A DNA stretch of 64,000 nt, taken from the NCBI RefSeq assembly GCF_017876675.1, contig NZ_JAGIOI010000001.1:3224001-3288000 (forward strand), in the 5' to 3' direction. Made by a program: the position numbers and the translations under genes. The DNA comes from Arthrobacter stackebrandtii (GTDB taxonomy: Bacteria > Actinomycetota > Actinomycetes > Actinomycetales > Micrococcaceae). Shown in pieces: positions 1 to 8,269 of the stretch. Below the pieces are notes generated by a model. It searched no databases, was not told where the DNA came from, and worked only from the letters and a program-made list of their open reading frames with translations. Numbering within the stretch: the stretch's first letter is position 1; each line of letters begins with the position of its first letter.

Positions 1-398
1 CGGCCATCCTGAGCATCGCCGCCGTGTACGTGGTGGGCGTGCTTGCCAACATTTGGCTGGGCGGCTCCTACGCGTTCGACCTGGCGCTGAACACCGCATC
101 CATCGGCGTCATCTTCACCTGGGCCTCCATTTTCGCCTGCCAGATCATGCTGCGGCACCGGCGCGGCAAGGTGTCCTCGCTGCCCATGCCGGGGTCTCCT
201 TGGACCAGCTGGGTGGGGCTCGGCTCGCTCATGGTGATCACGGTGCTCATTGGTTTTGACACCATTGCCAAGCCCGACGGCGGCCAGTTCCTCCTTGGTC
301 TGTGGACCCTCTGCACGATTCCGGTCCTGGCGCTGGTGCTGTGGTTCGGCTGGCAGTTTGTGAAGAAGAACGAGCCGAAGAACGAGCTGTTCAGCTGA
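1..398 (+). CDS. Amino-acid permease, C-terminal part
   Basis: The frame is open from base 3, so the gene starts before the window; about 131 residues remain. The visible part is hydrophobic, with about four membrane segments (AAVYVVGVLANIWLG, LNTASIGVIFTWASIFACQI, GLGSLMVITVLIGF, LLGLWTLCTIPVLALVLWFG). A basic loop (LRHRRGK) and a short lysine-rich cytoplasmic tail ending NELFS separate or follow them. This layout and the PGSPWTSW motif after the basic loop resemble the C-terminus of APC-superfamily amino-acid:proton symporters of the AAT group (asparagine or GABA permease type). Substrate cannot be assigned from this fragment. A hairpin follows the stop codon. Confidence 0.7.
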   Translation, partial: AILSIAAVYVVGVLANIWLGGSYAFDLALNTASIGVIFTWASIFACQIMLRHRRGKVSSLPMPGSPWTSWVGLGSLMVITVLIGFDTIAKPDGGQFLLGLWTLCTIPVLALVLWFGWQFVKKNEPKNELFS

Positions 399-406
399 GG
401 TAGGCG

Positions 407-435
407 GCGGCAGGCGCTGAGGCCGGGCCTGCCGC
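407..435 (+). terminator. Hairpin after permease
   Basis: Perfect 9-bp arms (GCGGCAGGC at 407-415 and its complement at 427-435) with an 11-nt loop lie 9 bp after the permease stop. There is no U-tract, so termination is inferred from position and stem strength. Confidence 0.5.
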
Positions 436-614
436 AGGCACCGATCAATTTGCCTCGAACCAGGCTTGGCCCGGGCCTGGAAGCCGCACGCCGTGCGATG
501 CTGCGGGCCCTCCGGCATCCCCACCCGGGTATGGCCCGCGTGCCCACCCGGCATCTGCGATCCGGCCAATATGACGAAGATTACAGCCATGTGACGTGGA
601 GCGCATCGAAAACT

Positions 615-643
615 TTGGATTTATTTTGTTAGTGAAGTTTACT
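615..643 (+). promoter_or_regulatory. Putative promoter of ROK regulator gene (leaderless)
   Basis: TTGGAT (615-620), a 17-bp spacer and TTTACT (638-643) form a plausible sigma-70-type promoter. The expected start site is 650-651, which is the ATG of the ROK gene, so the transcript would be leaderless. This agrees with the absence of a Shine-Dalgarno sequence before that ATG. The palindrome at 625-649 overlaps the spacer and -10 box. Confidence 0.45.
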
Positions 644-649
644 AACAAA
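625..649. promoter_or_regulatory. 25-bp palindromic operator before ROK gene
   Basis: TTTGTTAGT (625-633) and ACTAACAAA (641-649) are a perfect 9-bp inverted repeat. The centre is also nearly symmetric, so the full 25 bp has one mismatched pair. The TTAGTnAA...TTnACTAA pattern resembles operators of ROK-family repressors. Its place across the -10 region, 1 bp before the ROK start codon, suggests autorepression relieved by a sugar ligand. Confidence 0.65.
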
Positions 650-650
650 C

Positions 651-1808
651 ATGAATTCAGTGTTGTTTGGCCACGGACGGAGCCTGCGGGCCTCGTCAAA
701 AGTGCTGCTCGAGCACGTCCGTGGACACAACCGCTCGCTTGTTCTTCAAACGCTCTACAGCGGCGGTGAGCAGTCGCGCGCCGACCTTGCCCGCCAAACG
801 CGCCTGACCAAAGTGACAGTCTCCGACCTCGTTTCCGAACTGCTGGCAGATGGGCTAATCATCGAAACCGGGCCGCGCGAATCCGGTGGCCCGGGCAAGC
901 CGTCGATCGGTTTGGACATTGCACGGTACAGCTGGCACGTGATCGGGATCGATCTTTCCGACGCTGAATCGTTCGTCGGGGCACTGCTGGACCTGGACGG
1001 CCAGATCATTGCCCGCGTCGCCGTCGGCCACAACGGATCAAGCGGGGCCGAAGCTGTCACCGTGATCACCAACATTGTGCTGCAGCTCAAGGCGGCGGCC
1101 ACGGCCCCCATCATGGGTGTCGGCGTGGGCACCCCAGGTGTTGTCGACCTCGACGGCGTGATTGTCTCGGCACCCAATCTGGGCTGGGTCGGCATCGACC
1201 TGCGGCGCGAACTCGCGGCAGCTTCCGGGCTCACCGTCGTCGTGGCGAACGATGCGAACGTTGCCGTTCTTGCCGAGCACACCTTTGGCGGAGTTGAGGA
1301 CGACCTGCTGCTCATAAGGGTTGGTCTCGGCGTGGGGGCCGGGCTTCTTGTCAACGACACAGTCGTCTACGGACGCGATTTTGCCGCAGGGGAGCTCGGC
1401 CACGTGGTGGTCGGCACCGGTGACGGGCCGCTCTGTGCCTGCGGCATGCGCGGATGTCTCGAGGCCTGGTTGAATGTTCCCCGCCTCACCGCCCAGATCA
1501 ATGCCATTCCCAGCGACTCGGTGGACCCCGCCGAAGATCGCGCCCACATTCTTCGGGAGGCCGGACGATGCCTCGGGATCGTCCTGGCTCCTGTTGTCGG
1601 TGCACTCAACATCAACGAAATCGTGTTGAGTGGACCAATTGCTCTTCTTGATGGTCCGTTGGCGACAACAACTGTCGAGACCATCCGGAGTCGCTCGATG
1701 GCTGAGTTCACTTCAGACCTCAGCCTCCGGATGACCTCGGAAGGTCAAGACATCGTCTTGCGAGGCGCGGTTGTCTTGGTCCTCTCCGGACAACTCGGAG
1801 TTTCCTAG
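651..1808 (+). CDS. ROK-family transcriptional regulator
   Basis: This 385-residue protein has the ROK repressor architecture. An N-terminal winged helix-turn-helix (about residues 25-85; SRADLARQTRLTKVTVSDLV as recognition region) precedes a sugar-kinase-like fold (about 95-380). Visible motifs are GVGVGTPGVVD, the VANDANVAVLAEHTFGG substrate/ATP-lobe motif and the zinc-binding CACGMRGCLEAW. It should act as a sugar-responsive repressor. A strong palindrome overlaps its promoter, and a binding protein and two permeases follow on the same strand, so it most likely controls that importer and possibly the convergent hexosaminidase. The ATG at 651 has no ribosome site and fits leaderless translation; an in-frame GTG at 702 is the alternative start. 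The sugar is not readable from sequence. Confidence 0.85.
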   Translation: MNSVLFGHGRSLRASSKVLLEHVRGHNRSLVLQTLYSGGEQSRADLARQTRLTKVTVSDLVSELLADGLIIETGPRESGGPGKPSIGLDIARYSWHVIGIDLSDAESFVGALLDLDGQIIARVAVGHNGSSGAEAVTVITNIVLQLKAAATAPIMGVGVGTPGVVDLDGVIVSAPNLGWVGIDLRRELAAASGLTVVVANDANVAVLAEHTFGGVEDDLLLIRVGLGVGAGLLVNDTVVYGRDFAAGELGHVVVGTGDGPLCACGMRGCLEAWLNVPRLTAQINAIPSDSVDPAEDRAHILREAGRCLGIVLAPVVGALNINEIVLSGPIALLDGPLATTTVETIRSRSMAEFTSDLSLRMTSEGQDIVLRGAVVLVLSGQLGVS

Positions 1809-1872
1809 AAGCTCCTGCATCAACGGTGGTGGCAAAACGCTTTCACCTTCATCCCCGAAAGGAATCAACAAA

Positions 1873-3132
1873 ATGCGCAAGTTAGGCCTTGTAGCGATTG
1901 GCGCTGCCGCCATCCTCGCCATGTCCAGCTGTTCAACCGGAGGCAACGATAAAGCCGCAGCCGACTCAGGCAAGATCACGGTCTGGGTCGTCGGAAGCGA
2001 CACCCCCGACACTGCCCGTGCCTACTTGAAGGACACCTTCGAGGCAGAGAACAAGGGCTGGACCCTGCAGGTTGAAGAAAAGACCTGGGCCGATGTGAGC
2101 GACACCTACGCGGCGGCGCTGCAGTCGAACGACGCGCCGGATGTGGTCGAGATTGGCAACACCCAGACGGCAAGCTTTGCCGACCAGGGTCTTATCGCTT
2201 CGATTGAAGACCAGCGCAAGGCCCTCGGCTCAGAGGACTTCCTCCCCGGCCTGGAAGAGTCAGCCACCTACAACGGTGAGCTCTTTGCGGCTCCCTACTA
2301 TGCCGGTGGACGCATCGTCTTCTACAGCAAGCAGATCCTGGGCAAGACCCCGGTTCCCACAACGCTCGACGAATACGTTGCCACAGGCGTCTCCACCGCG
2401 ACCGACAAGCGCTCGGGCATCTGGGCTCCGGGCCGTGACTGGTACAACGCACTTCCCTACGTGTGGGCACACGGCGGTTTCATCGCCGAGCAGGAAGGCG
2501 ACACCTGGAAGGCCGGCTTCTCGAGCGACGGCGGTGTCAAGGGCCTGACCCAGCTGCAGGAGGTCTACACCAAGGCTTCACGCGCTGCCAAGGATGGCGA
2601 CGAAAACGGCCCGCAGGTTGCGTTCTGCGCCGGCGAGACCGTCCTGCTCTCCGCACCGGCGTGGGTGCAGTCCTCGATCACGGCACCGGCCGACGCAGAG
2701 AACCCCGGCTGTGCCGACACCTACGGTTCAGACCTTGAGGCCTTCGCACTTCCCGGCCTCAAGGCAGGCGAGACCGCACCGATCTTCGCCGGCGGCTCCA
2801 ACATGGCTGTAGCCACGAAGAGCGCCAGCCCGGAGAAGGCCCGTGCCGCACTGGCCGTCATCACTTCCAGCGGATACCAGAAGCTCATGGCAGAGGGCGG
2901 CCTGACCCCCGGCATCCTCTCCGCCGCAGAGTTCCTGCCCGACACCCCGGTTGCCAAGGCGCAGGCCAAGGCGCTCGCCAACTCGAAGGTAACCCCGACC
3001 ACCCCGAAGTGGGCCGAGGTTGAGGCAGCACAGATTATTCAGGAGGCGCTGGTCAAGATCGCCCAGGGCGGCGATGTCAAGAAGGTCGCGACCGACCTCG
3101 ACGCGCAGATCGAAGGCATCCTCAACAGCTAG
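1873..3132 (+). CDS. ABC sugar-binding lipoprotein (family 1 SBP)
   Basis: A 419-residue extracellular solute-binding protein. The start at 1873 is preferred over the longer open frame because AAAGGA precedes it and it begins directly with a lipoprotein signal peptide (MRKLGLVAIGAAAILAM, lipobox ending at Cys20). The mature part (ITVWVVGSDTPDTARAYLKD..., GGSNMAVATKSASPEKARAA...) is typical of the MalE/family-1 group that binds oligosaccharides. It follows the ROK regulator by 64 bp and is separated from the permeases by a strong hairpin, which may let the binding protein be made in excess. With the GH20 hexosaminidase nearby, N-acetylglucosamine oligomers (NgcE/DasA-like role) are the likely ligand; that is inference from context. 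Confidence 0.85.
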   Translation: MRKLGLVAIGAAAILAMSSCSTGGNDKAAADSGKITVWVVGSDTPDTARAYLKDTFEAENKGWTLQVEEKTWADVSDTYAAALQSNDAPDVVEIGNTQTASFADQGLIASIEDQRKALGSEDFLPGLEESATYNGELFAAPYYAGGRIVFYSKQILGKTPVPTTLDEYVATGVSTATDKRSGIWAPGRDWYNALPYVWAHGGFIAEQEGDTWKAGFSSDGGVKGLTQLQEVYTKASRAAKDGDENGPQVAFCAGETVLLSAPAWVQSSITAPADAENPGCADTYGSDLEAFALPGLKAGETAPIFAGGSNMAVATKSASPEKARAALAVITSSGYQKLMAEGGLTPGILSAAEFLPDTPVAKAQAKALANSKVTPTTPKWAEVEAAQIIQEALVKIAQGGDVKKVATDLDAQIEGILNS

Positions 3133-3151
3133 TCTCCACCGCTAGTTCGTT

Positions 3152-3212
3152 GCAACGTTGAAGGTGAGGGGCGGTGCCCGCCATGGGTAGCGCCCCTCAC
3201 CTTCAACGTTGC
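3152..3212 (+). repeat. 22-bp perfect inverted repeat between importer genes
   Basis: Arms 3152-3173 and 3191-3212 are perfectly complementary over 22 bp with a 17-nt loop, in the 114-bp gap between binding-protein and permease genes. There is no U-run after it. As in other binding-protein-dependent importers, such a hairpin could partly terminate or protect the upstream mRNA, giving more binding protein than permease. Confidence 0.75.
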
Positions 3213-3246
3213 CCCCAGCATCCGAAACAATCCAGAGGAGCAGCCG

Positions 3247-4230
3247 ATGAGCGCGCCCCCACTTGAGCGGCAATCTGCCGCTCGCCCGACAAAGTCGGGC
3301 AAACGGCAACCCAAGCCATTCAGCATTACGGTGCGTGGGCACAAGATCCCCATCGCCCCGTGGGCGTTGCTCGCCCCCAGCCTTATATTGCTCGCCGTCA
3401 TGGTCGGATATCCAACCATTGTCATGGTGATCAACTCGTTCTCTGATTACCAAATCAAGAACAAGATGACCGGCACTCCAGCCAACTTTGTTGGTTTCGA
3501 CAACTACATCGCGATCTTCAGCAAGGGAGACTTCCCGGCGGTGCTCGCCAGGAGCCTCGGCCTCATGGTGGTGCTCACCATTCTCATCCTTGTCGGCGGC
3601 ATGCTCTGCGGCCTGCTCATGACCAAGCTAACCAAGGGTTGGCGCCTGCTTGTCTCGATCGGCCTGCTGCTCGCATGGGCCATGCCGCCGCTGTCCGCGA
3701 CTGTCGTCTGGGGCTGGATCTTTGACACCAACTATGGGCTGGTCAACTGGCTCCTGAACACCATTACCGGCTCAGAAACCTTCTACGGGCACTCGTGGCT
3801 GATGAACCCGTGGTCATTCATGATGGTGCTCGTGATCATCGTTGTATGGCAGGGCATCCCCTTTGCCGCCTTTACGTTCTATGCCGGGCTCGGCCAGATT
3901 CCCGGCGAGGTGCTCGAAGCCGCGCAACTCGATGGCGCCACCCCCTGGCAGCGCTTTCGCTTCGTCGTCACTCCCTACATGCGCAACATCATCACGGTGG
4001 TGCTGATCCTTGAAACCATTTGGAACCTTCGCATCTTCACCCAGGTTTATGCACTGCAGCAAAGAGGCGGGCTCGCCTCTGAAACAAACGTGCTCGGCAC
4101 CTACCTTTTCCGCCAAGGCCTTGGTGAATTCGGCATCACAGCCGCCATCGGCGTGGTCATGGTCCTGTTGCTCATGGGCATCTCGTACTTCAACGTTCGC
4201 AACACCCTGAAAGAGGAGGAAGAGCTGTGA
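3247..4230 (+). CDS. ABC sugar importer permease (MalF type)
   Basis: A 327-residue membrane protein with about six transmembrane segments after a basic cytoplasmic N-terminus. The permease EAA loop that docks the ATPase is clear (EAAQLDGATPWQRFRFVVTP, about residue 220). An AGGAG Shine-Dalgarno lies just before ATG 3247. It overlaps the next permease by 4 bp, indicating translational coupling. No ATP-binding subunit is encoded nearby, so the importer probably uses a shared multi-sugar ATPase (MsiK type) encoded elsewhere, as is usual for actinomycete sugar importers. Confidence 0.85.
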   Translation: MSAPPLERQSAARPTKSGKRQPKPFSITVRGHKIPIAPWALLAPSLILLAVMVGYPTIVMVINSFSDYQIKNKMTGTPANFVGFDNYIAIFSKGDFPAVLARSLGLMVVLTILILVGGMLCGLLMTKLTKGWRLLVSIGLLLAWAMPPLSATVVWGWIFDTNYGLVNWLLNTITGSETFYGHSWLMNPWSFMMVLVIIVVWQGIPFAAFTFYAGLGQIPGEVLEAAQLDGATPWQRFRFVVTPYMRNIITVVLILETIWNLRIFTQVYALQQRGGLASETNVLGTYLFRQGLGEFGITAAIGVVMVLLLMGISYFNVRNTLKEEEEL

Positions 4231-5180
4231 GCAGCAATGCCACTACCGCTACACGAACGCCCAACCGCCAGCGGCAGGGCCTCAACCACAGTGGATTGAG
4301 CGAGGCATCAATCGCCGAGCTCAAGCGCGGCAGGGTCAAACGCGCCGCCAACCGAACCTTGATCAACGTTGTGGCACTCCTCGTGTTCCTCGGCTCCATC
4401 TTCCCGGTCTATTGGATGGTGAACATGTCGTTCACCCCGAGCAACAAGATCATCAGCCGGGATCCCAGCTTCATTCCGCTGGACTTCACCTTGAAGAACT
4501 ATGTCACCGCGTGGACGCGGGAGGCTGCTCCGGGCCAGACGGACTTTCCGCACGCCCTCGCCTCCAGCCTCACACTCGCCGTGTGCGTGGTTGCCGCCTG
4601 CCTGCTGTTTGCCTTTCTTGCCGCAATCGCCTTGGCCCGCTTCGCGTTCCGTGGCCGCGTAGCCTTCATTCTCTCCGTCCTGGTCGTGCAGATGATCCCT
4701 GGCGAAGCCATGATGTTCACCATCTACAACATGGTGGATGACTGGCGCCTGCTCAACACCCTGTTGGGCCTGGGCATTGTCAACCTCGCCGCGGTGGTTC
4801 CCTTCACCATCTGGACGCTTCGAGGCTTTGTCAACGGCGTGCCAGCCGATCTTGAAGAAGCCGCTCAGATCGACGGCTGCACCAAGTCCCAGGCCTTCTG
4901 GAAGGTCACCTTTCCGCTGCTCGCCCCCGGTCTCGTCTCCACCGGCATCTTCTCCTTCATTCAAACGTGGAACGAGTTCACCATGGCGTTGCTCATGATG
5001 AAGGGGTACAACCTCACATTGCCGCCGTGGCTGAACTCCTTCCAGTCGGCCACCGAGGCCACCAACTGGGGCGCCGTCATGGCCGGGTCGACCCTCATCG
5101 CGTTGCCCGTTGTGGTCTTCTTCCTCTTTGTCCAGGGCCGCATGACGGGCGGGCTCGTCAGCGGAGCTGTGAAGGGCTGA
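4227..5180 (+). CDS. ABC sugar importer permease (MalG type)
   Basis: A 317-residue inner-membrane permease starting with GTG in the GTGA overlap with the upstream gene. About six membrane helices follow a hydrophilic N-terminus of about 45 residues. The EAA motif is EEAAQIDGCTKSQAFWKVTF, and TWNEFTMALLMM near the C-terminus is typical of the MalG subfamily. It should pair with the preceding permease to form the channel of the ROK-linked sugar importer. A long bidirectional terminator follows. Confidence 0.85.
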   Translation: MSSNATTATRTPNRQRQGLNHSGLSEASIAELKRGRVKRAANRTLINVVALLVFLGSIFPVYWMVNMSFTPSNKIISRDPSFIPLDFTLKNYVTAWTREAAPGQTDFPHALASSLTLAVCVVAACLLFAFLAAIALARFAFRGRVAFILSVLVVQMIPGEAMMFTIYNMVDDWRLLNTLLGLGIVNLAAVVPFTIWTLRGFVNGVPADLEEAAQIDGCTKSQAFWKVTFPLLAPGLVSTGIFSFIQTWNEFTMALLMMKGYNLTLPPWLNSFQSATEATNWGAVMAGSTLIALPVVVFFLFVQGRMTGGLVSGAVKG

Positions 5181-5209
5181 TCACACAACTGCCCGCGTTT
5201 TAACAACGA

Positions 5210-5257
5210 GAGGCCCCGACACAACACAACCCATGGGTTGCGTTGTGTCGGGGCCTC
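5210..5257. terminator. Bidirectional terminator between convergent genes
   Basis: Perfect 16-bp arms (5210-5225 and 5242-5257), with further pairing inside, sit between the permease stop (5180) and the hexosaminidase stop (5284). Both operons converge here, so it likely serves both strands. Confidence 0.8.
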
Positions 5258-5283
5258 AAGCATGCCGGGCGGAAAGCCTCCCG

Positions 5284-6870
5284 CTAGACGCCCGCATCCG
5301 TGGCCAGGGAAGCCGCGTCAGGTGCTCCCGCCCCAAGCTCGGGTGAGCGGTGAAAGTTGATGCCAAGCCGGTCAAGGCGGGCGCAGAACGCGGCAAGGCG
5401 TGGCGCGATCTCTTCGAAGCGACGCGGCCCGGAGACCTGTGACCACGCGATCTCCGCCACGCACGCCAGCCGGGGAAAGACCATGAACTCAACATCGGAG
5501 GACGTCTCCAACGTCTCCGTCCAGACGGGCGCCTCCACACCGAGCAGTTGCGCCTCCGTGATGCCCTCGACCAGCGTGGCCGGGTCCCATTCGTAGGAGT
5601 CGGCGAGTGAAATTGTTCCGGCCCAGCCTTGTCCGAGGCGGGTCTCGTCCGGGTAGTGCATGTCGAGGTAGCTGTGCTCGGCGGGGGACATGATGACGCT
5701 GCCGCCCTGCTCCACGAAGGAACGGATCTGCGGGCCCACCTTGGCATGATCTGCATGGCGCCCCCAGTATTGCCCGATGGTGCCCGTTGGCAGCGCATCG
5801 GCCTGTCCCATTTCATGCCACCCAACCAGGGTCTTTCCGGTTGCCGCAGCGACTGCGGTGGCGCGGTTGATGAATTCCACGAATTGTTCCTGTGTCAGCG
5901 TGAGTGATTCATCGCCGCCGAGGTGGAGGTACGGGCCGGGGGTCATGGCCGCGACTTCCCGGACCACGTCATCAATGAAACGGTAGCTGGAGTCCTTGTT
6001 GATCGCCAGGGATGTGAAACCGACTTCGATGCCGCGGTAGGGCTCGCGGAGGACACCGTCTTCGTTCAGCTCGGCATAGCTGGCCAGTGCTGCGTTGGTG
6101 TGCCCGGGGATGTCGATCTCGGGAACGATGGTCACAAAACGTTCGGCCGCGTATGCAACCAGCCCTGCGTAGTCTTCCTTGGTGTAGAAGCCGCCGGGCC
6201 CGTCCCCGGTCTCGCTGGCGCTGCCGATCTCGGTGAGCAGTGGCCAGCTGTCGATTTGGATGCGCCAGCCCTGGTCGTCGGTGAGATGCAGGTGAAGATG
6301 GTTGATCTTGAGCATGGCGATCGCATCGATAAAGCGCTCGACGTCGGCCACCGGGAAGAAATGCCGGGCGACGTCGAGCATGGCGCCCCGGTAGGCAAAG
6401 CGGGGTGAATCGTTGATCGTCACGCTCGGCACGTGGTGCGCGGCTGCCGGGAGGGCGTCGGATGCAGCCCCGGCTGCGTCCGGGGCAGGAACAAGCTGAC
6501 GCAACGTCTGGGCGGCGGCGAAAAGTCCCGCCGGGTGTGCAGCGCCCAGCCATGCTCCGGAGGCGTCCGTTGTCAGGGAATATGTCTCGGTTTCCGGCCA
6601 CGCAAGGTCTTCGCACGTTTCTGCCGAACCGCCGGTGAGGGCCAGCACGACGTCATGGGCGCCTGCCTTGACGGCGTCGGCGCCTGTCCCCGTCCCGCCG
6701 TCGACAACGGGCAGTGCGAGCCCGGTGTCCACGCGCAACCAGTCCGCAAGCTGTGCGGCCACGGCGGCGGCACCCCCACCCGTCGCAACGAGCCGCGATT
6801 CCGGCGTGAGGGTGAATGCCTCGGCGGCATGCTCAATCAGGGACACAGGATGGGGGATGACAGAGACCAT
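5284..6870 (-). CDS. Beta-N-acetylhexosaminidase, GH20
   Basis: This 528-residue enzyme hydrolyses terminal beta-linked GlcNAc/GalNAc. A GH20b-like N-terminal domain (about 1-150) precedes a TIM-barrel catalytic domain. The catalytic Asp320-Glu321 pair lies in the family motif HLGGDES. Other GH20 landmarks are RGAMLDVARHFF, NHLHLHLTDDQGWRIQI and PEIDIPGHTNAAL. There is no signal peptide, so it should act in the cytoplasm on imported disaccharides or oligosaccharides, matching the convergent importer. Its upstream region holds five tandem heptamers and a palindrome related to the ROK operator, so ROK control is plausible. Confidence 0.9.
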   Translation of the reverse strand: MVSVIPHPVSLIEHAAEAFTLTPESRLVATGGGAAAVAAQLADWLRVDTGLALPVVDGGTGTGADAVKAGAHDVVLALTGGSAETCEDLAWPETETYSLTTDASGAWLGAAHPAGLFAAAQTLRQLVPAPDAAGAASDALPAAAHHVPSVTINDSPRFAYRGAMLDVARHFFPVADVERFIDAIAMLKINHLHLHLTDDQGWRIQIDSWPLLTEIGSASETGDGPGGFYTKEDYAGLVAYAAERFVTIVPEIDIPGHTNAALASYAELNEDGVLREPYRGIEVGFTSLAINKDSSYRFIDDVVREVAAMTPGPYLHLGGDESLTLTQEQFVEFINRATAVAAATGKTLVGWHEMGQADALPTGTIGQYWGRHADHAKVGPQIRSFVEQGGSVIMSPAEHSYLDMHYPDETRLGQGWAGTISLADSYEWDPATLVEGITEAQLLGVEAPVWTETLETSSDVEFMVFPRLACVAEIAWSQVSGPRRFEEIAPRLAAFCARLDRLGINFHRSPELGAGAPDAASLATDAGV

Positions 6871-6885
6871 GGGGGAAGCTCCAAG

Positions 6886-6925
6886 AGGTGGCAGGTGGCA
6901 GGTGGCAGGTGGCAGGTGGCAGGTG
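6886..6925. repeat. Five tandem AGGTGGC heptamers in hexosaminidase leader
   Basis: AGGTGGC is repeated head to tail five times (6886-6920) with a partial sixth copy, 16 bp upstream of the hexosaminidase start codon (minus strand). Being a perfect 7-bp microsatellite it can change copy number by slippage, altering spacing between promoter or operator and start. The rest of 6871-7183 holds only the palindrome at 6972-6988 and the terminator at 7125-7154; no gene is seen. Confidence 0.85.
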
Positions 6926-6971
6926 CACGGGAGCGTGCAGCACAGGACAAATTACTCTGCTCTACAAGGTA

Positions 6972-6988
6972 TGTCAGGAAACCTAACA
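6972..6988. promoter_or_regulatory. ROK-like palindrome upstream of hexosaminidase
   Basis: TGTCAGG-AAA-CCTAACA is a 17-bp palindrome with one mismatch, about 100 bp upstream of the hexosaminidase start. The following bases give CTAACAAAC, identical to one arm of the operator at 625-649. The half-site spacing differs from that operator, so shared regulation is inference. Confidence 0.4.
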
Positions 6989-7124
6989 AACAAAGCAGTT
7001 ACCAGGCATGTGTCCTCCATGGGGCCCGACTTGATTCGCAGGCAACTTGGGGCTAGCGGCCATGGCCCGAATGGGGGTGTCGCAGGCCAGTGACGTGACG
7101 CTCCAGGGCCAGCCCGGAACACGG

Positions 7125-7154
7125 TGATGGCCCCTCCATGGGCGGGGGCCATCA
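7125..7154 (-). terminator. Hairpin after SRPBCC gene
   Basis: Perfect 10-bp arms (TGATGGCCCC at 7125-7134, complement at 7145-7154) lie 30 bp beyond the stop of the leftward SRPBCC gene. There is no clear U-tract. Confidence 0.5.
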
Positions 7155-7183
7155 TCCACTGTGCGGGATACTTCCCGGCGGAC

Positions 7184-7669
7184 TTACTTCGCCAGGATTC
7201 CGTCGATCTGGCCCATGGCCTCCTTCATGCCTTCCTCCATGCCCATCTCCAGCATCTTTTGCATCTGCTCGGTGTTTTCAAACGTGGTGGTGATGGTCAT
7301 GGCGGTGCGCCCGCCGCCGTCAACAATCGAGACTTCCATGAGCGCCTGGCCCATTTCCTCAACCCGCTTGCCGTCGTCGTCGGCGAATCCGTCGTTCAGC
7401 GCCAGCCGGGTGGGGCCGTCGACCGAGGTGAACTGCCACCAGCCGCGCGCCTTCGTCCCGTCCGGGCCGGTCATGTAGTAGTCGGCCTGGCCGCCGGGAT
7501 GGAAGTCGTACGTCTCAAACGTTGCCGGCCAGGTGGGCGGCCCCCACCAGCGCTCCAGCTGGCGCGGGTCCTCCCAGATCTGCCAGACGCGTTCGACGGC
7601 GGCCGGAAACTCTGCGGTGATGGCGAGGGTGAGTGCCTCGGGACTTTTGATGGAACTGGTGACGGTCAT
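7184..7669 (-). CDS. SRPBCC/AHSA1-family protein
   Basis: A 161-residue protein of the START/Bet v1-like hydrophobic-pocket fold. Family signatures are AITAEFPAAVERVWQIWEDP, LERWWGPPTWPA and the C-terminal amphipathic helix (MQKMLEMGMEEGMKEAMGQI). The Met/Glu-rich end is normal for the group. It overlaps the upstream ArsR gene by 4 bp (ATGA), a very common regulator-effector pairing in actinomycetes. Ligand and role are unknown; members bind small hydrophobic molecules or act in stress responses. Confidence 0.8.
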   Translation of the reverse strand: MTVTSSIKSPEALTLAITAEFPAAVERVWQIWEDPRQLERWWGPPTWPATFETYDFHPGGQADYYMTGPDGTKARGWWQFTSVDGPTRLALNDGFADDDGKRVEEMGQALMEVSIVDGGGRTAMTITTTFENTEQMQKMLEMGMEEGMKEAMGQIDGILAK

Positions 7670-8037
7670 GATGGTTCCTTTGCTTGGGCTCCGGGGGCTT
7701 GGCCCAGGAGGTCCGTAATCCGGGCGGCGCGCTGCCGCCAGATTTCCTCATATTCATCGAGCAGCCGGCGGGCCAGGGCCAACCCGTCCGGATTTGCCTG
7801 GACCAGCTGCTCACGTCCGCGCTTTTCCTTGGTGACAAGGGTTGCGCGTTCCAGTACGGCCACATGTTTTTGGACCGCGGCAAAGCTCATGGCGTAGAAG
7901 GTGGCGAGTCCCGACACGGACATGGGGCCGGCGGAGACCCGCCGGACGATGTCGCGGCGGGTGGCGTCCGAGAGGGCCTGGAACAGGCGGTCCACGACGT
8001 CTTCACTGAGCTGATCTACAACCATTTGGTTGCACAT
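7666..8037 (-). CDS. ArsR-family winged-helix repressor
   Basis: A 123-residue DNA-binding protein. LFQALSDATRRDIVRRVSAG opens the winged helix, the recognition helix lies in FAAVQKHVAVLERATLV, and the wing is EKRGREQ. No metal-binding cysteine motif is present, so it is not an arsenic or cadmium sensor but of the subgroup paired with SRPBCC proteins. It is the first gene of a two-gene operon divergent from the S53 peptidase. ATG 8037 is used; ATG 8025 is an alternative. Confidence 0.85.
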   Translation of the reverse strand: MCNQMVVDQLSEDVVDRLFQALSDATRRDIVRRVSAGPMSVSGLATFYAMSFAAVQKHVAVLERATLVTKEKRGREQLVQANPDGLALARRLLDEYEEIWRQRAARITDLLGQAPGAQAKEPS

Positions 8038-8269
8038 TACTCCCGTCGAAAAACCATGTCAAGGACTTTTCTCAAGGCGCGCCCGCGAGGCAGCCAGAGG
8101 CCGGCCCGGTGCCTTTCCGCGAGCATGTTTGGATGGGGCGCGCTTTGCATCTTTCGGCACCTTGAATGAGGCACGCAAAACCATTGCCGCGGCAGCCCTC
8201 GAGTCCTAGCCTTGACCCGTGGGCTCCGACAGCCGTCATTGAGCCCCTTGAATGTATGGAGATTCTGCA

